The notes beneath the pieces were generated by a model. The model saw only the letters and a list, made by a program, of their open reading frames with translations. It was not told where the DNA came from and ran no database searches. The position numbers were made by a program, and so were the translations under genes. This document shows positions 30,329-39,091 of a stretch of 64,000 bases of DNA, piece after piece. Numbering within the stretch: position 1 is the first letter of the stretch; the number at the start of each line of letters is the position of its first letter. Origin of the DNA: Opitutales bacterium (GTDB taxonomy: Bacteria; Verrucomicrobiota; Verrucomicrobiia; Opitutales; UBA953); NCBI GenBank assembly GCA_017531845.1, contig JAFXKI010000003.1, positions 200,354 to 264,353 on the forward strand, read 5' to 3'.

Positions 30329-31099
30329 ATGGAATTTAACTTGAAAAAGGTTTTGAAAGCGATGCTTGCATCGACTTCCGAGCCGCTTTCCATCAAGGAC
30401 ATCCAAGCCGTTATCACACGCTACCACGAGCAGCGGGAAAAACAGCCGGCGGGAACGCAAAACGACGAAAATGCGGACGACACGGGAACGCCGGAACAAG
30501 CCCTGATTCAAGATATCATCAACCAAGTCCCGACGTTGCTCACGGCGACGCAAATTCGCGAAGCCGTCGCTGAACTCAATCAGGAAATGGCAGATTTCGG
30601 GGATGTTACACGCATTTTGCAGGGCCCGGAAGGATTCCGCATGACAATTGCGCCGGATTACGCCGAGTGGATTCGGCTGTTGCGCAATGATCCGCGTCCG
30701 CAAAAACTGACGCAAGCCGCATTGGAAACACTCGCCATCGTTGCGTACCGACAGCCCGTAACGCGCGGCGAAATGGAATCCATTCGCGGCGTTTCCGTCG
30801 ACAGCGCAATTTCCAAACTCTTAGACTTGGAGCTCATCGCCGTTTCCGGAAAAGCGGATTTGCCGGGTCGCCCGTCGCAATTTTCCACGACGCCCAAATT
30901 TCTGGATTTTGTCGGCTTGCAAACAATTTCCGAGCTTCCGGAATCCGATGTGCTTTCTCCGGCACAAATTTCCGCTTGGATTGAGCGAGCGAAAAACCCG
31001 ACCAAAGCGACCGCGGCAGATGTCGGCTTGCCCGACGAATCCGTTCCCGCCAAGCAAACGGAAATGCCGCTCGGTGACGTTCCCGCCGCAGATAAATAA
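30329..31099 (+). CDS. scpB: Segregation and condensation protein B
   Basis: Accessory subunit of the SMC-ScpAB condensin, needed for chromosome compaction and segregation. The 256 residues contain two winged-helix domains: LKKVLKAMLASTSEPLSIKDI and LTQAALETLAIVAYRQPVTRGEMESIRGVSVD split by the hinge, then LPGRPSQFSTTPKFLDFVGL. An extra Gln/Asp/Glu-rich insertion (QPAGTQNDENADDTGT) lies in the first domain. No scpA is adjacent. pheA follows 34 bases later. Confidence 0.92.
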   Translation: MEFNLKKVLKAMLASTSEPLSIKDIQAVITRYHEQREKQPAGTQNDENADDTGTPEQALIQDIINQVPTLLTATQIREAVAELNQEMADFGDVTRILQGPEGFRMTIAPDYAEWIRLLRNDPRPQKLTQAALETLAIVAYRQPVTRGEMESIRGVSVDSAISKLLDLELIAVSGKADLPGRPSQFSTTPKFLDFVGLQTISELPESDVLSPAQISAWIERAKNPTKATAADVGLPDESVPAKQTEMPLGDVPAADK

Positions 31100-31133
31100 T
31101 CTTCCCCCCCCAACCGTTTACTTCCGCACTTTC

Positions 31134-32219
31134 ATGAAAGACATTCCCGCCGCCCGCCAAGAAATAGAACGCATCGACACAGAAATTATCCGCCTGCTCG
31201 CGGCCCGGCAGGAATGTGCACGCATCATCGGTGAAAATAAGCGCCTCGCCGGAACGAACGTTTTTGTTCCGGAGCGCGAAGAAGAACTTTTGCGCAAGCT
31301 GGAAAAACTCGCCGAAGGCTTAGAAATTCCTTCAGCAAACGTGCGGGCGATTTACCGCGAAATCATCTCCGCCTCGGTCGCGCTCCAAATGCAGGATTTG
31401 CCGGTCGCCTATCTCGGACCGGAAGGCACGTTCACGCATCAGGCGGCACGAAAAAATTTCGGCGGAAGCGTCAATCTTATTCCGATGCGCACTATCGGAG
31501 AAATTTTTGAAGCCGTGGAACGGGGAAAAGCCGGATACGGCGTTATTCCGATTGAAAATTCCAACGCAGGAGCCGTTACCGGAGCTCTTGACACGCTTGC
31601 CGAATCCGACCTGAAAATCATCGCACAAATTCAACTCTCCGTCGAACAATGCCTGATTTCGCGTTCGCCGCTTGAAAAAATCACGCGTGTTTTATCCAAA
31701 GACATCGGGCTTGCCCAATGCTCTCAGTGGCTCATGAGAAATTTGCCGAACGCCGATTTGGTGCCGACGGACAGCACGGCGGCAGCCGTCACGGAAGCCG
31801 CGCGCGATGCGAATACGGCTGCAATTGCAAGTTCTGTCGCTGCAGAAATCCACGGCGTTCCCGTGGTGGAAAAAAGCATTCAGGACCGCACGGAGAACGT
31901 TACACGTTTTCTCGTCATCGGGAAGAAAGCCAATCCGCCGTGTGCTGCGTTTGAGGAAAAAACCAGCCTTGTCGTTTCCATAAAGAACGAGCCCGGTTCT
32001 TTGCTCGGCATGCTCAAACCGTTCTCGGATCGCGGCATTAATCTGGTAAGTATTGAATCCCGCCCGTCGCGAAAGCGCGCCTGGGAATACCTTTTCTTCA
32101 TTGATCTTATCGGTTCGTGGGACGCGCCCAACATTCGCGAAGCCATCGCCGAGCTTGAACGGCATTGCGTTTTTGTCAAACATCTCGGCTCTTACCCGAA
32201 TCTGGTATCCGCCTCGTAA
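31134..32219 (+). CDS. pheA: Bifunctional chorismate mutase/prephenate dehydratase
   Basis: Two steps of phenylalanine synthesis. Residues 1-90 form the AroQ chorismate mutase (RQEIERIDTEIIRLLAARQE). Then comes the prephenate dehydratase domain (AYLGPEGTFTHQAARKNFG, VIPIENSNAGAV, ENVTRFLVIGKK with the TRF motif) and a C-terminal ACT domain (SLVVSIKNEPGSLLGMLKPF, ESRPSRKRAWEYLFFID) for feedback control. It is 361 residues from MKDIPAARQE. Aromatic feedback by phenylalanine is expected from the ESRP motif. Confidence 0.94.
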   Translation: MKDIPAARQEIERIDTEIIRLLAARQECARIIGENKRLAGTNVFVPEREEELLRKLEKLAEGLEIPSANVRAIYREIISASVALQMQDLPVAYLGPEGTFTHQAARKNFGGSVNLIPMRTIGEIFEAVERGKAGYGVIPIENSNAGAVTGALDTLAESDLKIIAQIQLSVEQCLISRSPLEKITRVLSKDIGLAQCSQWLMRNLPNADLVPTDSTAAAVTEAARDANTAAIASSVAAEIHGVPVVEKSIQDRTENVTRFLVIGKKANPPCAAFEEKTSLVVSIKNEPGSLLGMLKPFSDRGINLVSIESRPSRKRAWEYLFFIDLIGSWDAPNIREAIAELERHCVFVKHLGSYPNLVSAS

Positions 32220-32334
32220 AACCGACCTACCGCAGAAATTTCGCGACGGCATTTGTTGGAAAAGAAAAATCTTCGGGATTCCGCTTCATTCTTTACTCTG
32301 CGCGCGGGAACGCTAAACTGGAATTCACCCTCAG

Positions 32335-33381
32335 ATGAAGATATTTTCCTCGTTGCTATTTCTGTTTTCTTCGCTCCCGTGCCTTTGCTTTGCCGACCGG
32401 GCGGAAATGAATCCGGATCGCACAAGCGAGCCTCCGGCACTTTGCCTTAATTCGTTCGATTATTTTAATTTCTCGGGAATGAAAAAAAGTCCGGCGGGTA
32501 AAGCTTTGCGGGAACGTATTTTTTACGATTTAAAAATCTCGCCGGACACCGAAGCACTCATCAAAAACCTCAATGAAAATTACGCACTGAACGTTCCCGA
32601 ATCTGTGGAACGAGCCGTTATCGCCCAATTTTCGCTTCCCGGCGGCGGCAACTTCAACACGGCGGAATTTAAATTTTCCCAAAAACCGGGCGGACAAAAA
32701 AGCTACGTCGAAGGATTTTTTGAAAAACTGAGTCAACGGGAGCTTTCCGGTGTTGATTCCGCCGGGCGACACAACTCCAAAAAATCCGCAACAATGTGTT
32801 TCGGCGATCAGGCAAGCGCGTTTCCGCCGGAATTAGCAAAAAATCTCCCGAAGGCATTTTTGGAAAATACCGAATACGTTTCGGTCGCTCCGATGCCCCC
32901 CGACACACTGATTGTTATCGCAACCGCCAAGACGTTTTCCGAAATTCCGAAATTCCGTAAAACGGAAAGCTATATACAAACGCTCGCCTGCGCATCCCGC
33001 CCGGAAATTCTTGTTTACCGGCAGTTCGAACGTCGCGCAACGGAGATTGCCGGCCTCGCGCTCAGCTTCCCTCCCGGAGAATTTGCAATCACAGAAAAAG
33101 ACGACCGCATCCGAATTTACGTTGATTTCCGTTGTCGGGACTCGCAGGAAGCCGTTTTCATGGAGCATTTTTTCCTGCGCTTTAAGTTAAGCCTGAACCA
33201 ATCGGCGGAAAAACAACCGGAGAACGTCCGCGCGCCGCTTCTTTCTGTCGGCAGCTCACTTTCCATTTCCCGCGAAGACGCGACACTGAAGCTTCGCATC
33301 GACTGCGCCTCAAAAGATTTTTCGGCATTTTTAAATTGGCGCAGTTCGTGGTTCCCGAACCCTAAAAAAACGAAGCGTTAA
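32335..33381 (+). CDS. Exported protein of unknown function
   Basis: Not recognised. The 348-residue protein begins with a clear signal peptide (MKIFSSLLFLFSSLPCLCFA) and has no further membrane segment, so it is probably periplasmic. The body mixes alpha and beta features with several cysteines. Segments YVSVAPMPPDTLIVIATAKT and RATEIAGLALSFPPGEFAIT have alternating hydrophobic patterns; the general layout recalls verrucomicrobial exported proteins of about this size, but no family can be named. Between pheA and coaX, 115 bases after the former. Confidence 0.65.
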   Translation: MKIFSSLLFLFSSLPCLCFADRAEMNPDRTSEPPALCLNSFDYFNFSGMKKSPAGKALRERIFYDLKISPDTEALIKNLNENYALNVPESVERAVIAQFSLPGGGNFNTAEFKFSQKPGGQKSYVEGFFEKLSQRELSGVDSAGRHNSKKSATMCFGDQASAFPPELAKNLPKAFLENTEYVSVAPMPPDTLIVIATAKTFSEIPKFRKTESYIQTLACASRPEILVYRQFERRATEIAGLALSFPPGEFAITEKDDRIRIYVDFRCRDSQEAVFMEHFFLRFKLSLNQSAEKQPENVRAPLLSVGSSLSISREDATLKLRIDCASKDFSAFLNWRSSWFPNPKKTKR

Positions 33382-33415
33382 ATACGGGAACGCTTGTTTT
33401 TGCCTGAACTTTGTC

Positions 33416-34216
33416 ATGAAAATCCTTTGCCTCGACATCGGCAACACGCATACGCATTTTTCCGTCGTCGAAAATCGCCGAGCCGTTTTCTCCGGAACGC
33501 TTAAAACCGGACGCATAGACGATCCCGCAGACGGCGTTCCCGCCCTGCTCAGCTCAACAGAAATCGAAACGCTCGACATCTGCGGAATTTCTTTTTGTTC
33601 CGTCGTTCCCGCCGCCACTGAAAAACTGTCACGCGTGCTCGAAGCATCGAACGGACTTCCGGTTTGCCGCGTTTATCACGAAAATTGTCCGGGCTTGGGT
33701 ATTCACTATCCGACGCCGGCGGAAATCGGTCCCGACCGCCTCGCCAACTGTATCGGCGCGCAATCCCGCTTCGGTGCGCCCGCCGTCATCATCGACATGG
33801 GCACGGCGGTAACGTTCGACATCCTTTCCGAGCACGGCTACGAAGGCGGAATTATCGCGCCCGGGCTTGAGATAATGACGCGCTATTTACACGAGCAAAC
33901 GGCACTCTTGCCCGCATTGAACCCGAAGGAACTTTTGCTCGCGGAAAACGCGGAAGGCATCGGAAAATCCACGTTGAGCGCGATGAAGCTCGGTTGCGCC
34001 GTCGGCTTTGCGGGAATGATTGAAAAACTTTTGGAAACCGTTCTCGCGCAGCTTGAGCGTTGGGAAATTCGCGATCCCAAAATTGTTGCTACCGGCGGGT
34101 GCGCCGGCATTCTTCCGCGAACGTGGAAAAGCCGCGTTCATTGGGCACCGTTCATCACCGTCCAAGGCTTGGAAGAAGCTTTTCTGCGCACATTCTCTGC
34201 CAATCCTAAAAGTTGA
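33416..34216 (+). CDS. coaX: Type III pantothenate kinase
   Basis: First step of coenzyme A synthesis, using the ASKHA-fold enzyme that is not feedback-inhibited by CoA. The 266 residues show LCLDIGNTHTHFSVVE (phosphate 1), GPDRLANCIGA, VIIDMGTAVTFDILSEHGYEGG and PGLEIMTRYLHEQTALLP, and VATGGCAG near the end. With coaD at 20.4 kb the window holds two CoA genes. Confidence 0.95.
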   Translation: MKILCLDIGNTHTHFSVVENRRAVFSGTLKTGRIDDPADGVPALLSSTEIETLDICGISFCSVVPAATEKLSRVLEASNGLPVCRVYHENCPGLGIHYPTPAEIGPDRLANCIGAQSRFGAPAVIIDMGTAVTFDILSEHGYEGGIIAPGLEIMTRYLHEQTALLPALNPKELLLAENAEGIGKSTLSAMKLGCAVGFAGMIEKLLETVLAQLERWEIRDPKIVATGGCAGILPRTWKSRVHWAPFITVQGLEEAFLRTFSANPKS

Positions 34217-34231
34217 CTGCTAACATCTAAT

Positions 34232-34251
34232 CCGCAAATTTCAATTTGCGG
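34232..34251. terminator. Small hairpin after coaX
   Basis: CCGCAAATT and AATTTGCGG pair perfectly around TC, and the right arm runs into a CGGGAACG-like GGGAACG. No U-run follows, so termination is uncertain. Confidence 0.35.
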
Positions 34252-34293
34252 GAACGCAAAGTTTCGGTAGAATGAACCATTCTACGCGTCGAA

Positions 34294-34869
34294 ATGAATC
34301 GTTCGTTAAAAATTAAATTTTGCAGATACGCACTTTTTTGGAAACTTGCGGCAGGAACGTTTTTCGCAGACCAGGTTTCAAAGCTTTTGGTCGTAGCCAC
34401 GCTTCCGCCGATGTCTCCGGGGCTTCCGGGATTTGACCCGAGCGATTGCGTTCCCGTAACCGTCATTCCGGATTTTTTCAATCTCGTTTATGTTGGAAAT
34501 TTCGGCGCGGCATGGGGAATTTTACACGGACAAAAGATTTTTCTGACTTTATTTGCACTTATCGCACTCGGAGCGATTTTCTTTTTCCGCAAACATCTTG
34601 AAATTGAGCGTCGCCCGGTTCAGATTGCCTTTGGCTTGCTGGTCGGCGGCATTGTCGGGAACGTCATAGACCGGCTTTGGCACGGCTTTGTGATTGATTT
34701 TCTCGATTTTCGCATCCCGATTATCGACTATCGCTGGCCGGCGTTTAACATTGCGGACTGCGGTATCGTCTGCGGCGTCGGGCTATTCCTGATTTTAAAT
34801 ACGCTCCCGCTTTTCGGCTACAATCACCCGGAAGCCAAGCGTTTCAACGAACAGGACAATTTGAAATAG
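34294..34869 (+). CDS. lspA: Signal peptidase II (lipoprotein signal peptidase)
   Basis: Inner-membrane aspartyl protease that cleaves prolipoproteins such as the Pal-like protein in this window. The 191-residue product has four helices; catalytic aspartates are in GNVIDRLWHGFVIDFLDF and FNIADCGIV. VYVGNFGAAWGIL matches the conserved NxGAAF-type block. A longer than usual loop (PPMSPGLPGFDPSDCVPVT) follows helix 1. The thioesterase gene begins 20 bases after its stop. Confidence 0.93.
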   Translation: MNRSLKIKFCRYALFWKLAAGTFFADQVSKLLVVATLPPMSPGLPGFDPSDCVPVTVIPDFFNLVYVGNFGAAWGILHGQKIFLTLFALIALGAIFFFRKHLEIERRPVQIAFGLLVGGIVGNVIDRLWHGFVIDFLDFRIPIIDYRWPAFNIADCGIVCGVGLFLILNTLPLFGYNHPEAKRFNEQDNLK

Positions 34870-34889
34870 TAAAAAATCAGGATTTTCAA

Positions 34890-35318
34890 ATGACAGAAAA
34901 AAACGACAACCCTGTTTTCGCCCGCTTCGTCACGGAAATGCGCGTGCGTCCGGACGACATTGACCTTTACAGCCACGTTCACAGTTCCCGCTATCTCGAC
35001 TACATTCTCGCGGCGCGTTTTGACCAAATGGAGCGCTGCTACAAAATGTCCATGCAGGAATTTGCAGCGATGGGGCTCGGCTGGTTTCAACGCGCACTCA
35101 CGATTAATTACAAGCGCCCGCTCGAAATCGCCGAAAAATTCACGGTAGAAACAGGAATCGAGCGATTCCTCAAAGACGGAGTGATCGTCTCTTTCAAAAT
35201 TTTTAAAGAAAACGGAAAACTTTCTGCCGACGGCGAAGGAAATTACGCGCTCATCGATATGAAAACACGCCGCGCGACCGCAATCCCGGAAGAAATCCTC
35301 AAAAAATATTCAATATGA
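34890..35318 (+). CDS. Acyl-CoA thioesterase, hotdog fold (4HBT/YbgC-like)
   Basis: Cytoplasmic hotdog-fold thioesterase; the acyl substrate is not known. The 142-residue protein has the 4HBT-type motif VRPDDIDLYSHVHSSRYLDYI, where D and H positions correspond to the active-site region, then GWFQRALTINYKRPLEI. Its stop overlaps the next start by 4 bases (ATGA), so it is coupled with the barrel protein downstream, an odd pairing of cytoplasmic enzyme and outer-membrane protein. Confidence 0.85.
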   Translation: MTEKNDNPVFARFVTEMRVRPDDIDLYSHVHSSRYLDYILAARFDQMERCYKMSMQEFAAMGLGWFQRALTINYKRPLEIAEKFTVETGIERFLKDGVIVSFKIFKENGKLSADGEGNYALIDMKTRRATAIPEEILKKYSI

Positions 35319-36019
35319 TAAAAAGACTTTACGTTCCCGCCCTTTGCTCCGTTTGCATCGGAATTTTCAGCGTTCCCGCGCTCGCGCAAGTCGGAGTTGA
35401 ACCGTATAATCCGGTCAAAGCCTTGCGCGAAGGACGCGACGATTCCAACGAACACGTCGGGTTACCTAAAAAACAGCGCGACGACAGCATCACACTCTCC
35501 ATTGCTCCGGAATATTTTTGGGACCTCGGAAGCGATTTGCCCGACGCCGACGGCTGGGGCACCAGCGTGGCAGCTTCCGTTCTTTTTGATTCGGCAACGC
35601 CGAACTGGGATTTTTTGGCGGAACTGGAATTTCTCGCGTTCACGGCGGAAAGCGGGCACTACATCACGAAAGGCCGACGCGTCAAGGAAACGCTCCAATC
35701 GGGAAATATTTTGCTCAACCTCGGACTTTCACGTGAGTTTTCCGAAAAATTTGTCTTCGATGCGATGCTCGGAATCGGATTCGGCGCAACTTACGGCGAA
35801 ATCAAAGGTCCGAATTTTAAAACATCCAGCCACGGCAACTGGACGACAACGCTTTCCCTGAAATTGCGCGGCGAATACCGGATCGACAAAAACTGGAGCA
35901 TTTTCACCGCGTATCGCTTCGCCTACATTTCGCCTTCGATCGCCTCAAAAATCGCAGACTGGCACAATTTGGATCTGTTTTCACAATCCGTTGAACTGGG
36001 CATGCGTTACCGTTTTTAA
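35315..36019 (+). CDS. Outer-membrane beta-barrel protein
   Basis: The 234-residue protein has a signal peptide (VPALCSVCIGIFSVPALA), a polar linker, then alternating beta-strands with aromatic girdles (ITLSIAPEYFWDLGS, DFLAELEFLAF, WTTTLSLKLRGEYRID, WSIFTAYRFAYIS). It ends SVELGMRYRF with a C-terminal Phe, the BAM recognition signal. About eight to ten strands fit. Ligand and function are unknown. Confidence 0.8.
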   Translation: MIKRLYVPALCSVCIGIFSVPALAQVGVEPYNPVKALREGRDDSNEHVGLPKKQRDDSITLSIAPEYFWDLGSDLPDADGWGTSVAASVLFDSATPNWDFLAELEFLAFTAESGHYITKGRRVKETLQSGNILLNLGLSREFSEKFVFDAMLGIGFGATYGEIKGPNFKTSSHGNWTTTLSLKLRGEYRIDKNWSIFTAYRFAYISPSIASKIADWHNLDLFSQSVELGMRYRF

Positions 36020-36021
36020 AA

Positions 36022-36094
36022 GAATTAGAAATTAAAATGAGAAATGAGAACGACCATTTTTCCTAATTCCCATTCCTAATTCATAATTTCTAAT
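36022..36094. repeat. Heptad-period imperfect inverted repeat
   Basis: GAATTAG, AAATTAA, AATGAGA, AATGAGA in the left half and CCTAATT, CCCATTC, CTAATTC, ATAATTT in the right half keep a 7-base register. It starts directly after the barrel-protein stop. Confidence 0.7.
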
Positions 36095-36128
36095 ATCACT
36101 CACTCAACACACTCAATCCCAAGACACA

Positions 36129-37745
36129 ATGACCGACACCACTACAGAAAACGTTCCCGAAACAAAGAAAACTTCCTCCGGCTGGCTGGCACCGTTTTTC
36201 GAGCTGAACTTCATTGAAATGATGGAGCGCCTCGCCTACAACAGCGTGCGCGTTGTCGCACCGATTTATATTATGCAGGCGGACAATGTCGGCGGGCTTC
36301 ACCTGACCGCTGCCGCCAAAGGCACTCTCTACGCGTGGTGGGCAGTCGTACAATGCTTTTTGCCGATTATCACCGGCGGTTTTGCCGACCGCTACGGCTA
36401 CAAAAAAATGATGGTGATTTCCGTCGCGACGATGTCGCTCGGCTATTTGCTCATGGCGTTTCTGCGCGATTTGCCGTCGCTGGACGCACTCGCGGGAACG
36501 CTCGCGTTTGATGGCGTGAACGGTAATTATATCGGATTCCTCATCGGGATTACGGTTTTTGCAACCGGCTCGGCGCTTTTCAAACCCGGCATTCAGGGCG
36601 CACTTTCGCACACGCTTCCGAAGGAAAAATCCTCGCTCGGCTGGGGCGTTTTCTACTGGGTCGTCAACATCGGAGCACTCATCGGACACTACATTCCCGT
36701 TGTTTTTCTTTCGGAAAACTTTATGCCGGACGCGCTCGGTGTCGCCAATTCCGTCGGGCGCTGGCGCCTCGTTTTCATCATTTCGGCGGCGATGATTTTG
36801 GTGAATTTCCTGCCGCTTCTGTTCTTTAAGGACACGCCGTCGGGCGCGTCCAAAACTCTCGGCATCGGGCGCGTTCTCGTCAACGCGATTAAGGACATTT
36901 TCCAACCGCGCCTGCTTACGTGGATTCTCATCATGTCCGGTTTTTGGTTGATGATGTTCCAGCTTTGGGACTTGCAGCCGAACTTCCTTGAAGACTGGGT
37001 TTCGAGCGCGAACGTTGCGGCAACGGCAAACGCGATTTTGCCGGAAGGTATTTCAAAATACTTTGTGGAAACGCTCCCGGACGACACGCTGCGCATTCCG
37101 CAAGCGGTGCTCATCAGCGCGAACGCGACATTTATTATTCTCGGTGTCGTCGGCGTGTCGTGGATTACGCGCAAAATGCGCACGCTTGACGCGATGATCT
37201 TCGGGATGGCGATGGCGACAATCGGCGTTGTGGTCGCAGGTTACACGCAAAACGCGTGGTTCTTCCTGCTCGGCGTTCTGTTTTTCTCGCTCGGCGAAAT
37301 GTTTACGGGACCGAAAAAATCACAGTATCTTTCCGAAATTGCACCGTCGGACAAAAAAGGCGTTTACCTCGCTTACATCAACATTCCCGTCGGCGTCGGG
37401 ATTTTCGCAGGCGCGAAACTCGCGGGACTCATTTACGGGAACGTCGGCGAAAAGGCGACGCTCGCCTTGCGCTACATCGCCGAGCAAAAAGGCATCGAAT
37501 GGCGCCCGTTTTTTGACAGCGTGAGCGACTTGGAAAAAACGCTCGGCATCACGCGCAACGAAGCCATGCCCGCGCTCGAAAAAATGCTGAATCTTTCTTC
37601 GCAGGAAGCGACGACGCTTCTTTGGGACACGTATTCTCCGAATCTCACGGTTTGGTTGCCGTTTGCGGCAATCGGCGTTGTTTCCGCTATCGCGCTCATC
37701 ATTTTCTCGCAAATGGCGAAAAAATGGAAAGACATGAACGCGTAG
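36129..37745 (+). CDS. MFS transporter, POT/peptide-transporter-like
   Basis: Proton-coupled inner-membrane carrier, probably for di- or tripeptides or related solutes. The 538-residue protein has about 12-14 helices. FELNFIEMMERLAYNSVRVV at helix 1 corresponds to the ExxERFxYY region of POT proteins but lacks the classical spacing; PIITGGFADRYGYKKMM is the MFS loop 2-3 motif and GSALFKPGIQGALSH resembles the POT signature GTGLFKPN. A long extra loop (residues about 290-330 and 440-500) is typical of this bacterial branch. Substrate is inferred only. Confidence 0.78.
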   Translation: MTDTTTENVPETKKTSSGWLAPFFELNFIEMMERLAYNSVRVVAPIYIMQADNVGGLHLTAAAKGTLYAWWAVVQCFLPIITGGFADRYGYKKMMVISVATMSLGYLLMAFLRDLPSLDALAGTLAFDGVNGNYIGFLIGITVFATGSALFKPGIQGALSHTLPKEKSSLGWGVFYWVVNIGALIGHYIPVVFLSENFMPDALGVANSVGRWRLVFIISAAMILVNFLPLLFFKDTPSGASKTLGIGRVLVNAIKDIFQPRLLTWILIMSGFWLMMFQLWDLQPNFLEDWVSSANVAATANAILPEGISKYFVETLPDDTLRIPQAVLISANATFIILGVVGVSWITRKMRTLDAMIFGMAMATIGVVVAGYTQNAWFFLLGVLFFSLGEMFTGPKKSQYLSEIAPSDKKGVYLAYINIPVGVGIFAGAKLAGLIYGNVGEKATLALRYIAEQKGIEWRPFFDSVSDLEKTLGITRNEAMPALEKMLNLSSQEATTLLWDTYSPNLTVWLPFAAIGVVSAIALIIFSQMAKKWKDMNA

Positions 37746-37757
37746 GATAGAGAAAGA

Positions 37758-37795
37758 GAAATCAGGAATTAAGAAGAATGCTAATTCCTGATTTC
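37758..37795. repeat. Perfect 14-bp inverted repeat between MFS gene and hemW
   Basis: GAAATCAGGAATTA and TAATTCCTGATTTC pair exactly around a 10-base loop. The right arm encodes the last residues of HemW (EIRN and stop). It sits between convergent genes and may act as their shared terminator. Confidence 0.8.
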
Positions 37796-39070
37796 AAGAA
37801 TTTTGAGAGCGATGGCGTCTGCAACAAGGAGTCCTTGTTTTGTCGGACGCCAAATATTTTCGGGAATGCCGGATTCCAAGTAACCGGCTTCTCGTAAATC
37901 TTTTGCCAAGGCTGGCAAACGCGTTCCCGCGGGAACGCCGAAGCGTTGCGAAAGCTCGGACAAGTCAAAGCCTTCCGCCAAGCGCAAACCGAAAATGATC
38001 GCATCTTCAAAAAGCTGCGCGGCAGAAAGTGTTTCGATTTCTTCATGCGCGGAAACACCATCGGTTATTTTTTCCAGCCACAATGCAAGGTTTGCCGGAT
38101 TTTGAAAACGCTTTCCGCCACACTGCGATGCCGCCGCCGGACCGAAGCCAAGCCATTCCGCCATTTTCCAAGTATTGGAATTATGAATACATTTTTTCCC
38201 GTCGCGCGCATGATTGGCAACTTCGTATTGTTCGTATCCTGCAGATGAAAGTTTTTCCCAAGTTTTCAAGTAAAGTTCCGCTTCCCGCTCCGAAGATTTT
38301 TCTTCCGGATTATATTTTCCGGATTTTTTCAAACGAGCCAAAAGCGGCGCATCTTTCTCCAAAATCAGGCAATACGCGGAAAGATGCTCCGGTGAAAGTT
38401 TTATAGCCGTTGCCAAATCGTTTTCCCAGCGCAAGTGATTTTCCCCGGGAACGGCAAAAATCAGGTCAAAATTCACGTTGTCAAAACCCGAGGAGCGAAT
38501 CATTTCGTAAGCGGAAAAAATTTGTTTCGGAGCGTGGCGGCGCCCGAGAAGCGAAAGCGTTCCCGCATCAAACGACTGTACGCCGAGCGAGATCCGGTTT
38601 ACGCCGCTGTCGCGCAAAACGCGCAATTTGTCAGGCTTTACCGTTCCCGGAGCGAGTTCGACAGTCCATTCCGCCGGTGCGTTCCCGCCGTTTGCCCGCA
38701 ACAGCATTTTCGCCAAGCGGGAAAAATTCCCGGCAGAAAGCACTCCCGGAGTACCGCCGCCGACAAAAAAAGTTTCCGCCGCACGCGGGAACGACACGAG
38801 CGTGAGCTCCTTTTCAACCCCGGAAAGCCAGGCTTCCACCGAGGCTTTCCTCGGTTCTTCACGGTAAAATGCGCAGTAATCGCACGCGCTCCCGCAAAAC
38901 GGCACGTGAACGTAAATCCCCAGCGATTCCGCGTTCCCGTTCCGGTGCGGAATAGTGCTCTGTTTCGGAAAAATCTTCACTCGGGCATTTTCGACTTCCG
39001 CTTCACGAAACACAAATTGAAATTTAACGGAGAAAAAAGAGCGGGCGTGTTCCTTTTTTAAAAATTGCAA
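37781..39070 (-). CDS. hemW: HemW-like radical SAM protein (heme chaperone)
   Basis: Radical-SAM protein related to coproporphyrinogen dehydrogenase; HemW binds and delivers heme rather than making it. It has YVHVPFCGSACDYCAFY with CX3CX2C followed by Phe, the HemW pattern (HemN has a fourth Cys there). GGGTPGVLSAGNF, VNRISLGVQSFD, FDLIFAVPGE and HNSNTWKMAEWLGFGPAAAS follow, and a C-terminal HemN_C winged helix. The first 45 residues before LGIYVHVPFC are atypical; a GTG at 38980 is an alternative start. Divergent from the acyltransferase/ligase gene. Confidence 0.88.
   Translation of the reverse strand: MQFLKKEHARSFFSVKFQFVFREAEVENARVKIFPKQSTIPHRNGNAESLGIYVHVPFCGSACDYCAFYREEPRKASVEAWLSGVEKELTLVSFPRAAETFFVGGGTPGVLSAGNFSRLAKMLLRANGGNAPAEWTVELAPGTVKPDKLRVLRDSGVNRISLGVQSFDAGTLSLLGRRHAPKQIFSAYEMIRSSGFDNVNFDLIFAVPGENHLRWENDLATAIKLSPEHLSAYCLILEKDAPLLARLKKSGKYNPEEKSSEREAELYLKTWEKLSSAGYEQYEVANHARDGKKCIHNSNTWKMAEWLGFGPAAASQCGGKRFQNPANLALWLEKITDGVSAHEEIETLSAAQLFEDAIIFGLRLAEGFDLSELSQRFGVPAGTRLPALAKDLREAGYLESGIPENIWRPTKQGLLVADAIALKILEIRN
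37921..37938. repeat. Perfect 18-bp palindrome of the octamer inside hemW
   Basis: GCGTTCCCGCGGGAACGC reads the same on both strands. In the HemW frame it encodes GVPAGT. Confidence 0.9.
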
Positions 39071-39091
39071 AAAACCGCTAAAATTTTCAAA

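Noticed and set aside
38980-39070. Shortening hemW to the GTG at 38980
   Set aside because: Plausible, but no ribosome binding site favours either start, so the ATG form was kept and the alternative noted.
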